From an uncultured Rickettsiales bacterium (GTDB lineage Bacteria; Pseudomonadota; Alphaproteobacteria; Rs-D84), in contig URBZ01000004.1 of assembly GCA_900546225.1 (NCBI GenBank), positions 1 to 64,000 of the forward strand: a stretch of 64,000 nucleotides of DNA, written 5' to 3'. Under the pieces are notes generated by a model. The model was given only the letters and a program-made list of their open reading frames with translations. It was not told where the DNA came from and made no database searches. Position numbers and translations under genes: made by a program. Below are positions 34,111-41,897 of the stretch, in pieces. Position 1 is the stretch's first letter; each line of letters begins with the position of its first letter.

Positions 34111-35844
34111 ATGTCATATCCAATCGAAACGATTCGTCATTCGCTGGCGCATGTTATGGCGGCGGCGGTTCAGAAACTGTACCCAGATGTCAAATTCGCT
34201 GGTGGGCCGGCGATTGAAAACGGCTTTTACTATGATTTTGATACAGAGCACAGATTTTCCGAGGAAGATTTTGAAAAAATTGAGCATGAAATGCATGCCT
34301 TGATTAAATCCAACGGCCGATTTGAACAACGTAATGTCAGTTTGGACGAAGCCAAACAGTTGTTCGCAGACCAACCATATAAAATGGAATGGTTAAATGA
34401 ATACAATGCCGCGGGCGAGGCACTGTCCATCTATACTTTCCGCGATTTTACCGACCTGTGCCGTGGGCCACACGTTGAATCATCAAAAGATTTGCCACGT
34501 GATGCGTTCAAGATTCGTAATGTTGCGGGCGCATACTGGAAGGGGGACGCGAAAAACAAAATGTTGCAACGTATCTATGTTGATGCATTTGCAACAAAAG
34601 AAGAATTGGAACAGCATTTGAAGAATGTGGCCGAGGCCGCCGCGCGCGACAACCGCAAATTGGGCAAGGATATGGATTTGTTCCACTTTGAACCAGATTA
34701 TGCCCCAGGAGCTGTGTTCTGGCACGACAAGGGGTACAAGATTTATCGTCGCCTGATTGAATACATTCGTGGTCGTCAGGAACGGGCAGGGTATTTGGAA
34801 ATTTCTACCCCGTCTGTTATGGACAGATCATTGTGGGAACGCAGTGGCCACTGGGCAAAATATGGTGAACACAACTATTCTGGTAAAACCCAAGATGGTA
34901 AAACATTCTGTGTAAAGCCGATGTCATGTCCAGGCGGTATGTTGGTGTTTGGTCAGGGTATTAAATCGTACAAAGATTTGCCAATGTATCTGGCCGAATT
35001 TGGCAAGGTGAATCGTTACGAGGCCGCAGGCGGCTTGTCCGGTCTGATGCGCGTGCGCGAATTTACCCAAGACGATGCACATATTTTCTGCACCGAAGAA
35101 CAGTTGGAAGCCGAAGTTGTAAAAATCTTGCGCTTTATCAAAGATATTTATGGCAAGTTTGGCTTTGACAAGATTTCGATGAAATTGGCAACGCGTAAAG
35201 AATCTGAATTTCGTATCGGTTCAGATGAAATTTGGGACAAAGCCGAAGGTGCATTGAAACGCGCGTTGGACGACAATGGTATTGAATACGAAATTGCCGA
35301 AGGCGACGCCGCATTCTATGGCCCGAAAATCGATAACTATCTGAAAGATTCCATGGGCAGAATTTGGCAGTGTGGTACGGTTCAGTTGGATATGAATTTG
35401 CCAGAACGTTTTGATTTGTCTTATGTTGGCGAAGATGGCGAAAAGCATCGTCCAATTATGTTGCACCGTGCAATGTTGGGTTCGATTGAACGCTTTATGG
35501 GAATCTTGCTGGAATCAACCGGTGGTAATTTGCCATTGTGGTTGTCCCCAGAACCAGTTGTCGTTGCGCCAATTTCAGGCAAGGTGTCTGAATACGCAAC
35601 AATGGTTGCCGATGAATTGCGTAATGCGGGCGTGTGGGCGCGTGCCGATTTGCGTGACGAAAAGGTCAACTACAAGATTCGTGAACTGTCGTTGGCGAAA
35701 ACACCGGTTATTGCGGTCGTTGGCGAAAAAGAAGCGGCAGACAAGACCGTAACGTTGCGCCGTTTGGGTGTGGACAAACAGGAAACAATGCCGTTGTCTG
35801 AATTTATCGCCCAGATGGTTGATGCGGTCAAGATGCCACGATAA
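34111..35844 (+). CDS. thrS: Threonyl-tRNA synthetase lacking the TGS domain
   Basis: 577 aa, about 60 shorter than E. coli ThrRS. It starts directly in the editing domain (H10-x3-H14 in RHSLAHVMA; later DLCRGPHV), followed by the class II core with MSCPGGML (zinc Cys) and YEAAGGLSGLMRVREFTQDDAHIFC, then the anticodon domain. The N-terminal TGS domain is absent. AGAAAGG precedes the ATG, and no in-frame upstream start could add a TGS domain because the leader ORF and its stops occupy the space. Expression is probably tied to threonine charging by the leader. Confidence 0.96.
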   Translation: MSYPIETIRHSLAHVMAAAVQKLYPDVKFAGGPAIENGFYYDFDTEHRFSEEDFEKIEHEMHALIKSNGRFEQRNVSLDEAKQLFADQPYKMEWLNEYNAAGEALSIYTFRDFTDLCRGPHVESSKDLPRDAFKIRNVAGAYWKGDAKNKMLQRIYVDAFATKEELEQHLKNVAEAAARDNRKLGKDMDLFHFEPDYAPGAVFWHDKGYKIYRRLIEYIRGRQERAGYLEISTPSVMDRSLWERSGHWAKYGEHNYSGKTQDGKTFCVKPMSCPGGMLVFGQGIKSYKDLPMYLAEFGKVNRYEAAGGLSGLMRVREFTQDDAHIFCTEEQLEAEVVKILRFIKDIYGKFGFDKISMKLATRKESEFRIGSDEIWDKAEGALKRALDDNGIEYEIAEGDAAFYGPKIDNYLKDSMGRIWQCGTVQLDMNLPERFDLSYVGEDGEKHRPIMLHRAMLGSIERFMGILLESTGGNLPLWLSPEPVVVAPISGKVSEYATMVADELRNAGVWARADLRDEKVNYKIRELSLAKTPVIAVVGEKEAADKTVTLRRLGVDKQETMPLSEFIAQMVDAVKMPR

Positions 35845-35859
35845 AATGAAAACAAACAT

Positions 35860-35885
35860 ATGGCGCGCTGTTTTATGCGCGCCAT
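35860..35885 (+). other. Hairpin after thrS
   Basis: ATGGCGCGC / GCGCGCCAT, 9 bp with an 8-nt loop. There is no T-tract, so it may protect the thrS 3' end or separate it from the small lipoprotein gene rather than terminate. Confidence 0.45.
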
Positions 35886-35913
35886 ACTTGTGCAAGAAAG
35901 AAAAGGGCAGGAA

Positions 35914-36057
35914 ATGAAAAAAGTATTTTTATTATTGGCGATTGCGGCGATGCCAGCAATGCTGACGGCGTGCGCGCGCACATGTGAAACAGAACCGATT
36001 GTAGAGGAAAATCATAAACTGATTGTGCCACCACATTTTGGTCAAATGCCTAAATAA
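35914..36057 (+). CDS. Small lipoprotein (47 aa)
   Basis: From ATG 35914 (GGCAGGAA upstream). Lipoprotein signal MKKVFLLLAIAAMPAMLTAC with lipobox LTAC, then a short mature peptide ending LIVPPHFGQMPK. Mature size is about 28 residues. The LIVPP/FG tail resembles small alphaproteobacterial lipoproteins of the DUF3035 kind, but this is weak. Likely an envelope-anchored peptide of unknown role. Confidence 0.6.
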   Translation: MKKVFLLLAIAAMPAMLTACARTCETEPIVEENHKLIVPPHFGQMPK

Positions 36058-36073
36058 TTTCGTCATATATTCT

Positions 36074-36101
36074 TTGTGAATTGGCTTTTTTATGATATAA
36101 T
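36074..36101 (+). promoter_or_regulatory. Promoter of SPOR-domain gene
   Basis: TTGTGA (36074-36079), 16-bp spacer, perfect TATAAT (36096-36101). Confidence 0.5.
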
Positions 36102-36131
36102 TGTCGCAAAGAACTATGGGGGGATTTCCTG

Positions 36132-36911
36132 ATGAACGAAGATAACAACAATTTGGATTTATTGGATTTAGACGATGCAAATGATGTGGACGCATTGCCT
36201 GATGCAACGCCGTTTGCCACACCACGCCCGAAAAAGCCATGGTTGCTGATGGCGGTGGGGGTCATTGTAATTATTTTGGCGACGTATATTATTGTTCGCA
36301 CGGTTGGTGGAAATTCTTCGTCATCGATAGAGGTTGACTTGGATGCCCCAGCGGTAATTGTTGATGATGGTTCGCTGAATGTGCCAGCGCGTCCAGCAGC
36401 CGCGCCGGCACAACCAGCCAGTGTGCAACCCGCGCCAGCACCGGCGGCGGTCGCACCGCAACCTGTGCCCGCACCACAACCCGTTGCGGCCCCAGTTCAG
36501 GAAACAGTCGGAACACCGGTTCGCGTTGTCGAAGACAGAAAGACCGTGACATTTAACCCAGACAAGCCGGTTGCGGCGAAACCTGTGGCAAAGCCAAAGG
36601 CCGCAACAAAACCAGCGGCAAAAGCGGCACCGAAAAAGGTTGTTAAACAACAGGTTGCCCCAGCACACGGTGGTTGGTATGTTCAGTTTGGTTCGTACAG
36701 CACCCGCGCATTGGCAGAGGCCGCACAGCGCAAGATTCAGGCAGGCCACCAGAGTTTGTTTGCTGGCAAACAGTTTGTTATCTTGGCGGCACAGTTGCCG
36801 AATGGTAAAACAACATACAGATTGCGCGTTGCGTTTGCCTCGGCAGCCGATGCGAATGGATTCTGCCGTAATGCAAAATCCGACGGTCTGGATTGCTATG
36901 TTGCAAAATAA
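36132..36911 (+). CDS. SPOR-domain cell-division protein
   Basis: 259 aa. Acidic N-terminus, one membrane helix (about 35-57), a long Pro/Ala/Val-rich linker (about 75-170) and a C-terminal SPOR domain (GGWYVQFGSYSTRALAEAAQRK, then YRLRVAFAS and a closing CYVAK). SPOR domains bind denuded glycan at the septum, so it probably works like FtsN or DedD. It is 18 nt before tatA. Confidence 0.85.
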   Translation: MNEDNNNLDLLDLDDANDVDALPDATPFATPRPKKPWLLMAVGVIVIILATYIIVRTVGGNSSSSIEVDLDAPAVIVDDGSLNVPARPAAAPAQPASVQPAPAPAAVAPQPVPAPQPVAAPVQETVGTPVRVVEDRKTVTFNPDKPVAAKPVAKPKAATKPAAKAAPKKVVKQQVAPAHGGWYVQFGSYSTRALAEAAQRKIQAGHQSLFAGKQFVILAAQLPNGKTTYRLRVAFASAADANGFCRNAKSDGLDCYVAK

Positions 36912-36929
36912 TAAGGTAAGGGGAATAAA

Positions 36930-37199
36930 ATGTTTGGACGTTTTGGCTGGGCTGAAATTTTACTGATTGTCGTGCTGGTTATGATTTTATTCGGCAGTGC
37001 GAAGATCCCATCGATTATGAAAAATCTGGCCGATGGTATAAATGTGTTCAAGAAAGAAATGAAGACCACGCCAGCCGATAAAGCACCGGTTGCAAAGACC
37101 GCTGTGAAAAAGCCAGCGGCAAAGAAAGCCATCACACCAAAGAAAGCGGTTGCCGCGAAAAAGCCGGTTAAAAAAGTGGCCAAAAAGGTTGTAAAATAA
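36930..37199 (+). CDS. tatA: Twin-arginine translocase subunit TatA
   Basis: 89 aa. MFGRFGWAEILLIVVLVMILFG, then the amphipathic helix SAKIPSIMKNLADGINVFKKE and a Lys/Ala-rich tail. Pore-forming subunit; tatB and tatC are at 45.2-46.3 kb, so the system is split across two operons. Confidence 0.93.
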   Translation: MFGRFGWAEILLIVVLVMILFGSAKIPSIMKNLADGINVFKKEMKTTPADKAPVAKTAVKKPAAKKAITPKKAVAAKKPVKKVAKKVVK

Positions 37200-37204
37200 T
37201 TAAA

Positions 37205-37232
37205 AGCGCGCGAAATTTTCGCGCGTCTTTTT
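37205..37232 (+). terminator. Intrinsic terminator after tatA
   Basis: GCGCGCGAAA / TTTCGCGCG stem followed by a T-rich run. Confidence 0.8.
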
Positions 37233-37243
37233 ATGCAAATAAA

Positions 37244-37268
37244 AAACGCGGACAATTTTGTCCGCGTT
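37244..37268 (-). terminator. Intrinsic terminator of the dksA-like gene
   Basis: AAACGCGGACA / TGTCCGCGTTT. On the minus strand it ends in a T-run (plus-strand A6 at 37241-37246). Confidence 0.8.
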
Positions 37269-37274
37269 TGTTTC

Positions 37275-37709
37275 TTACTGTCTGCGCTGTTCGTATTCTT
37301 CTTGTTCTTCGACCGTCATGGTTGCCAATGGGCGCGCCATCATACGGTTCAGACCAATTTCATCGCCAGATACAACACTGTACCCATATGTGCCGTTTTC
37401 AATGCGATCCAATGCGGCATTGATTTTACGCAACAGATTGTTGTCACGCTCTGACATACGCAGATTCATTGTAATATCTTGTTCATATGTTGCATTATCC
37501 GAATCGTCACCGACGCCGGCGGCCTCGGTCTTTTCAGCCAAACGTACCGCACTAAGAACCGAATCGCTGTCGTGCATCAGTTCTTCTTTCTGTGCCATCA
37601 ACATTTGATAGAAATATGCCAACTGTTGTTCGCACATATATGGTTCGGACTTTTTCGGTGTGTACTTTGGTGGTAATTCCAATGTCTTGTAATTCTTCTT
37701 GGACGCCAT
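37275..37709 (-). CDS. DksA/TraR-family protein without zinc cysteines
   Basis: 144 aa. The coiled-coil tip region (DSDNATYEQDITMNLR MSERDN, about 66-88) and GTYGYSVVSGDEIGLNRMMARPLATMTVEEQE near the C-terminus mark the family; that latter stretch normally carries the four zinc cysteines, all absent here. Non-zinc DksA paralogues can still bind RNA polymerase and modulate rRNA promoters. AAGGG overlaps the trxA end, so the two genes are coupled. Confidence 0.85.
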   Translation of the reverse strand: MASKKNYKTLELPPKYTPKKSEPYMCEQQLAYFYQMLMAQKEELMHDSDSVLSAVRLAEKTEAAGVGDDSDNATYEQDITMNLRMSERDNNLLRKINAALDRIENGTYGYSVVSGDEIGLNRMMARPLATMTVEEQEEYEQRRQ

Positions 37710-37712
37710 TTT

Positions 37713-38030
37713 TTAACCCTTTAATTCATTTATCCATTGTGTCAATGTGTCAGCGTCCATCAGACCAGAGCGTGCCTCTATCAATTCGCCGCCCTTGAAT
37801 GCCAGAACGCTGGGAATGCTGCGAATGCCATATTTCGCAGGTGTGCGTCGATTTGTTTCGTCAATTTCGAATTTTACGAATTTGACGTCAGGAATCTCGT
37901 CAGAAACTGTTTCAAAAATTGGGCCAAACATACGGCATGGGCCACACCAAGATGCCCAGAAATCAACCAGTGTGATACCGCCACCCAACATTGAATCAAA
38001 GTTTGTGTCGTTTGCGTGTTCCAAAGCCAT
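37713..38030 (-). CDS. trxA: Thioredoxin
   Basis: 105 aa from ATG 38030 (GGAGAAAAAG upstream). Active site FWASWCGPCRMFGP, cis-Pro region IRSIPSVLAFKGGE. Cytoplasmic disulfide reductant, reduced by TrxB (5.8 kb). The promoter region is shared with divergent sufS. Confidence 0.95.
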   Translation of the reverse strand: MALEHANDTNFDSMLGGGITLVDFWASWCGPCRMFGPIFETVSDEIPDVKFVKFEIDETNRRTPAKYGIRSIPSVLAFKGGELIEARSGLMDADTLTQWINELKG

Positions 38031-38047
38031 CTTTTTCTCCTTAGTTA

Positions 38048-38075
38048 TTGATATTCTGGGCAAGTGTATTATAAT
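38048..38075 (+). promoter_or_regulatory. sufS promoter, overlapping the trxA -10
   Basis: TTGATA (38048-38053), 16-bp spacer, TATAAT (38070-38075). The reverse strand reads TATAAT at 38068-38073, the likely trxA -10, so the two -10 boxes overlap. Confidence 0.6.
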
Positions 38076-38105
38076 CAAGACAAAATGCAAGAGAAAACGT
38101 ATAAA

Positions 38106-39197
38106 ATGAATAAAATCATATACTTAGATGCGGCGGCGTCCGCGCTGAAACCTGAATCGGTAATTACAGCGGAAACAACGTTTCTGCGTGATGCGTATGC
38201 AAATGCGGGCCGTGGGATTTGTGCGCGTGCGATGGCGGTTGATGAAATGGTCACGGCGGCACGTCGTGCGGTGGCGGAATTTATGAATGCGGCGGCGGAC
38301 AATATTGTATTCACATCGGGCGCGACCGATGGGTTAAATCGCGCGTGCCGTATTATTGGTGGCGCGCCAAATTTGCGCGTGGGTGTATCGGCGTTGGATC
38401 ATCACAGTGCGCGCTTGCCATGGGTGGCGGCGGGTTGTGATATCATAGAGTGCCCATTGGACGCCGCGATGAATATTGATGTGCGCGCCATACCTAATGT
38501 TGATGTGTTGGTTATAACCGCGATGTCAAATGTGATGGGGCGCGCGCAAGATGTTGCGGCGATTGTGCGCGCGGCGCGCGCGAAAAATCCAAATGTTATA
38601 ACCGTTGTTGATGCGGCGCAGTATGTTGTGCATGATGAAATCGATGTCGCAAATTGGGACGCGGATTTTGTATGTTGGTCGGCGCACAAGATTGGTGCTG
38701 ATACCGGATTGGGTATAATGTACATCAAAAATCCGAATCGGTTTCGTCCGGACAAATTTGGTGGCGGAATGGTAAATCGTGTGAATGCAGACGGCACGTT
38801 TACCGTGCAACCAGCCCCCGATTGTTGGGAGGCCGGAACATTACCATTGACCCAGATTGCTGGACTGGCCGCCGCAATCGAAGATATTTCGTTGCATCGT
38901 CCCGATACGACATTGATAAAATATATGTATGACGCGTTGTCGAAAAATCCGCGAATTAAAATTCTGACATCGCGTGATGCGGCAATTTTGTCGTTTATCA
39001 TATCTGATATGCATGTGTTGGATTTCGGGGCGTTGGTTGGTGCGCAGGGTCTGTGTTTGCGCGTGGGAAATATGTGCGCAACATGGATTCACAATCATTT
39101 AGGCATTACGGGCAGCGCGCGTTTGTCGGTTGGTTCTTATAATACAATGTCTGATGCGGCGCGTGCGGTTGATATTATAAACAGTGTGGTGAAATAA
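38106..39197 (+). CDS. sufS: SufS-type cysteine desulfurase
   Basis: 363 aa from ATG 38106. Class V aminotransferase fold: YLDAAASALKP, PLP-lysine in SAHKIGADTGLG (Lys195), catalytic Cys in RVGNMCATW (about 324). It takes sulfur from cysteine and hands it to SufE. Roughly 40 residues shorter than E. coli SufS. It is the first gene of sufS-sufT-sufE, away from sufBC at 61-63 kb. Confidence 0.9.
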   Translation: MNKIIYLDAAASALKPESVITAETTFLRDAYANAGRGICARAMAVDEMVTAARRAVAEFMNAAADNIVFTSGATDGLNRACRIIGGAPNLRVGVSALDHHSARLPWVAAGCDIIECPLDAAMNIDVRAIPNVDVLVITAMSNVMGRAQDVAAIVRAARAKNPNVITVVDAAQYVVHDEIDVANWDADFVCWSAHKIGADTGLGIMYIKNPNRFRPDKFGGGMVNRVNADGTFTVQPAPDCWEAGTLPLTQIAGLAAAIEDISLHRPDTTLIKYMYDALSKNPRIKILTSRDAAILSFIISDMHVLDFGALVGAQGLCLRVGNMCATWIHNHLGITGSARLSVGSYNTMSDAARAVDIINSVVK

Positions 39198-39198
39198 A

Positions 39199-39513
39199 AT
39201 GGCATTTACACGTGATGATATTGTCGCGGCGTTAAAGACGGTCTTTGACCCAGAAATTCCGGTGAATATTTGGGACATGGGTTTGGTGTACGATATTGCG
39301 ATTGATGACGCATCTGTTGTAATCAAAATGACGTTCACCAGTCCGACATGTCCCATGATGGAAGAATTATTGGAACAGGTACGTGACGTTGTCCAGCGTG
39401 TTACGGGTGATGTGCCCGTGCGTGTTGATTTGGTATGGACGCCCGCGTGGGATTTATCGCGTATGTCGGACGCGGCGCGCATAGAATTGGATTTAACAGA
39501 ACACGGGTGGTAA
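39199..39513 (+). CDS. sufT: SufT / MIP18-family iron-sulfur assembly protein
   Basis: 104 aa DUF59 domain: LKTVFDPEIPVNIWDMGLVYDI and MTFTSPTCPMMEELLEQV, with the conserved Cys. It helps mature Fe-S proteins. It starts 1 nt after the sufS stop. Confidence 0.9.
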   Translation: MAFTRDDIVAALKTVFDPEIPVNIWDMGLVYDIAIDDASVVIKMTFTSPTCPMMEELLEQVRDVVQRVTGDVPVRVDLVWTPAWDLSRMSDAARIELDLTEHGW

Positions 39514-39515
39514 TT

Positions 39516-39878
39516 ATGACGTTTGAACAAATCAAAGATATGTTGGCAATGGTGGACACGCCCGCCGATAAATTGGAAATGGTGATGGATTTGGGTGCAC
39601 ATATGCCGCCACCGCCAGCGGACGCGGTGTGCGGTGATATTATTGGTTGCGCATCACATGCCGAAATCTGCCGCGTGGGCAATCACTTTTACGGGCGCGC
39701 CGATTCGGCACTGGTGCGTGGTATTGTTGCGATTATGACCGCGATGGTGGACGGACACAGTCCGGACGAGATAAAGAAGATGGATTTGGCGGGCACGTTT
39801 TCTGCGCTGGGGCTGCCACTGGGGGCGGGGCGGTTAAATGGCGTAAATTCTATGATTCGTTTTTTACAGAATTTGTGA
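39516..39878 (+). CDS. sufE: Sulfur acceptor SufE
   Basis: 120 aa from ATG 39516. DLGAHMPPPP, then DIIGCASHAEI with the acceptor Cys45. It accepts persulfide from SufS. It starts 2 nt after sufT. Confidence 0.93.
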   Translation: MTFEQIKDMLAMVDTPADKLEMVMDLGAHMPPPPADAVCGDIIGCASHAEICRVGNHFYGRADSALVRGIVAIMTAMVDGHSPDEIKKMDLAGTFSALGLPLGAGRLNGVNSMIRFLQNL

Positions 39879-39906
39879 TACACTGTTCGGCATAGAGGGG
39901 GCGGTA

Positions 39907-40209
39907 ATGAACGAAGACGAGAGAATGTTCAAAATAGGATTGTGGTCGTTGGTTGCGGTAATCATACTGACAACCGGATTACAGGTTTGTTATCGCACCC
40001 AAAATTCTGCACGTAATCGTGTGCGTCGCCAGATTGTCCAGACGCAACAAGAAATTGCCGCACGTCAGGCGAACTTTGCATCATATGTCAGACCAGAAAT
40101 TTTACGCAATTCGGTTGATGCCGTCAGCCCAAAGGTAGAGGTTATAAGTTTTCATAAAAGCGTTTCCATTGATGATTTGCCAATGCGGGACGTCGCGGAC
40201 GATAAATAA
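39907..40209 (+). CDS. FtsL-like small division protein
   Basis: 100 aa. Short cytoplasmic N-terminus, one membrane helix (about 9-27), then a periplasmic coiled coil (RNRVRRQIVQTQQEIAARQ). Topology and position 2 nt upstream of ftsI fit FtsL, which is too variable to confirm by eye. AGAGGGGG is a strong ribosome site. It lies 28 nt after sufE. Confidence 0.6.
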   Translation: MNEDERMFKIGLWSLVAVIILTTGLQVCYRTQNSARNRVRRQIVQTQQEIAARQANFASYVRPEILRNSVDAVSPKVEVISFHKSVSIDDLPMRDVADDK

Positions 40210-40211
40210 AA

Positions 40212-41855
40212 ATGTTTGATGTTGGACACGATATTTCAAAGTACAGTTTTATTGGCGGGGCCGAAAACAAACGCGGCTATGGGCGTCTGCGCGTAGTGTA
40301 TGGGTTCTTTGTTTTCTTGCTGTGCATATTTGCGGCACGAACATTATATCTGGGGATTCAGGGAACGGATCGTACGCGTAATGCGGGGGCGTCGGGTAAC
40401 TGGGTGGTCAGCCGCGCGGACATCGTGGACAGAAATGGTGATATTCTGGCCAAGAATATTGTGTCGGGGCATATTCAGATTTTCCCAAATAAGATAAAAG
40501 AGAAAGACAAGGACAAAGCGGCGAACCTGATACATCAAATTCTGCCGTATCAATATAGTGTGTCGGACGCGTTGAAACTGGTAAATTCGGGGCGCGGTTT
40601 TATGTATCTGCAAAAATTCGCCAGTGAAAATCAACGCAAGGCGGTTATAGATGCACGTATTGAAGGGTTAGAGGTTAAACAGGTTCAAACGCGTAAATAT
40701 CCAAAACGTCGCCTGTTTGCGCATGCGGTTGGTTTTGTCAGCGAAGATGACCAAAATAATCAACGTGGCCAAGAAGGGGCAGAACGCACATATGATGCAT
40801 ACTTGCGCGAAAATACTGCGCCGTTGCGTCTGTCGCTGGATTCGCGTATTCAATCGGTGTTTTATGAGCAATTATCGGCGGCAATGCAAAAGTATCAGGC
40901 AAAATCCGCAATGGGTATGCTGATGAATTCGCGTACGGGTGAAATGCTGGCGATGGTGTCGTTGCCGGATTTTGATCCAGAGATCAGAAACAACGAAATC
41001 AATAAAAATATTAAATTCCGGCCAATGGGCGATGCCTATGAAATGGGGTCAATTTTCAAAATCTTTAACACCGCGATGGCAATGGAAAACGGTATTACAA
41101 AAGAATACTATGTCAAAGAACCGTTCAAGATTTATGATAAACGTGGTCGTGTGGCCAAGGCCGTGCACGACGTGCGCAGTTTCAAACCACCGCGTCCGTA
41201 TTTGTCGGTCGAAGAAATTATGTTGCATTCTTGCAATGTTGGCAGTGCGCAAATTGCGCTGGATTTGCCCGATGGCACGCAGCAGGAATTTTTCCATCGC
41301 CTGCATTTTGATGAACCATTGAATTTGGAATTTGGGCGCACGGCGCGTACGCATTTGCCGCAACGCTGGTGGCCGGTTGAACGTGCAACCATGTCATATG
41401 GGCACGGTATATCGGTTACCCCAATGCATGTGTTGTTGGCGGTCAATGCGATGACAAATGGCGGGATATATATTTACCCGACACTGCAAAAACGTGATGT
41501 TGGTGCGGTTCGTGGCCAGCGTGTTTTGTCGCCAGAAATATCGGCGCGTCTGCGCGGGATTATGTTGCGCGTTGCCGAAGAAACCAGTGGCCGTAAATCA
41601 CGTGTTGCCGGTATTCAGATTGGTGGTAAAACCGCCACTGCGGAAAAGTACACAAACGGTCGCGTGGATAATAAACGCAACCTGACGGCGTATGCGGCAA
41701 TCTTTCCTGTGGCCGCGCCCCAGTATGTGATGCTGGTCATTTTGGACGAACCGCACGGTACGTCTGAATCATGGGGGTGGCGTACGGCGGCGTGGAATGT
41801 TGTGCCGACAACGGGAAAAATTCTGGACAGTATACTGCCGTTGCTATTTGAATAA
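40212..41855 (+). CDS. ftsI: Septal peptidoglycan transpeptidase FtsI (PBP3)
   Basis: 547 aa. Membrane helix (about 30-50), PBP dimerisation domain, transpeptidase with SxxK (GSIFKI, Ser near 280), SxN (HSCNVG, near 341) and KTG box reading GGKTATAEK (near 473), so KTA in place of KTG. It cross-links septal wall together with FtsW. It is not in a full dcw cluster here. Confidence 0.92.
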   Translation: MFDVGHDISKYSFIGGAENKRGYGRLRVVYGFFVFLLCIFAARTLYLGIQGTDRTRNAGASGNWVVSRADIVDRNGDILAKNIVSGHIQIFPNKIKEKDKDKAANLIHQILPYQYSVSDALKLVNSGRGFMYLQKFASENQRKAVIDARIEGLEVKQVQTRKYPKRRLFAHAVGFVSEDDQNNQRGQEGAERTYDAYLRENTAPLRLSLDSRIQSVFYEQLSAAMQKYQAKSAMGMLMNSRTGEMLAMVSLPDFDPEIRNNEINKNIKFRPMGDAYEMGSIFKIFNTAMAMENGITKEYYVKEPFKIYDKRGRVAKAVHDVRSFKPPRPYLSVEEIMLHSCNVGSAQIALDLPDGTQQEFFHRLHFDEPLNLEFGRTARTHLPQRWWPVERATMSYGHGISVTPMHVLLAVNAMTNGGIYIYPTLQKRDVGAVRGQRVLSPEISARLRGIMLRVAEETSGRKSRVAGIQIGGKTATAEKYTNGRVDNKRNLTAYAAIFPVAAPQYVMLVILDEPHGTSESWGWRTAAWNVVPTTGKILDSILPLLFE

Positions 41856-41869
41856 TTTTCGATTATAAT
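41841..41869 (+). promoter_or_regulatory. recJ promoter
   Basis: TTGCTA (41841-41846), 17-bp spacer, perfect TATAAT (41864-41869). A start near 41876 means the in-frame TTG at 41874 cannot be the translational start. Confidence 0.6.
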
Positions 41870-41897
41870 ACTCTTGATAATAAAAAAAGAGTATAGC

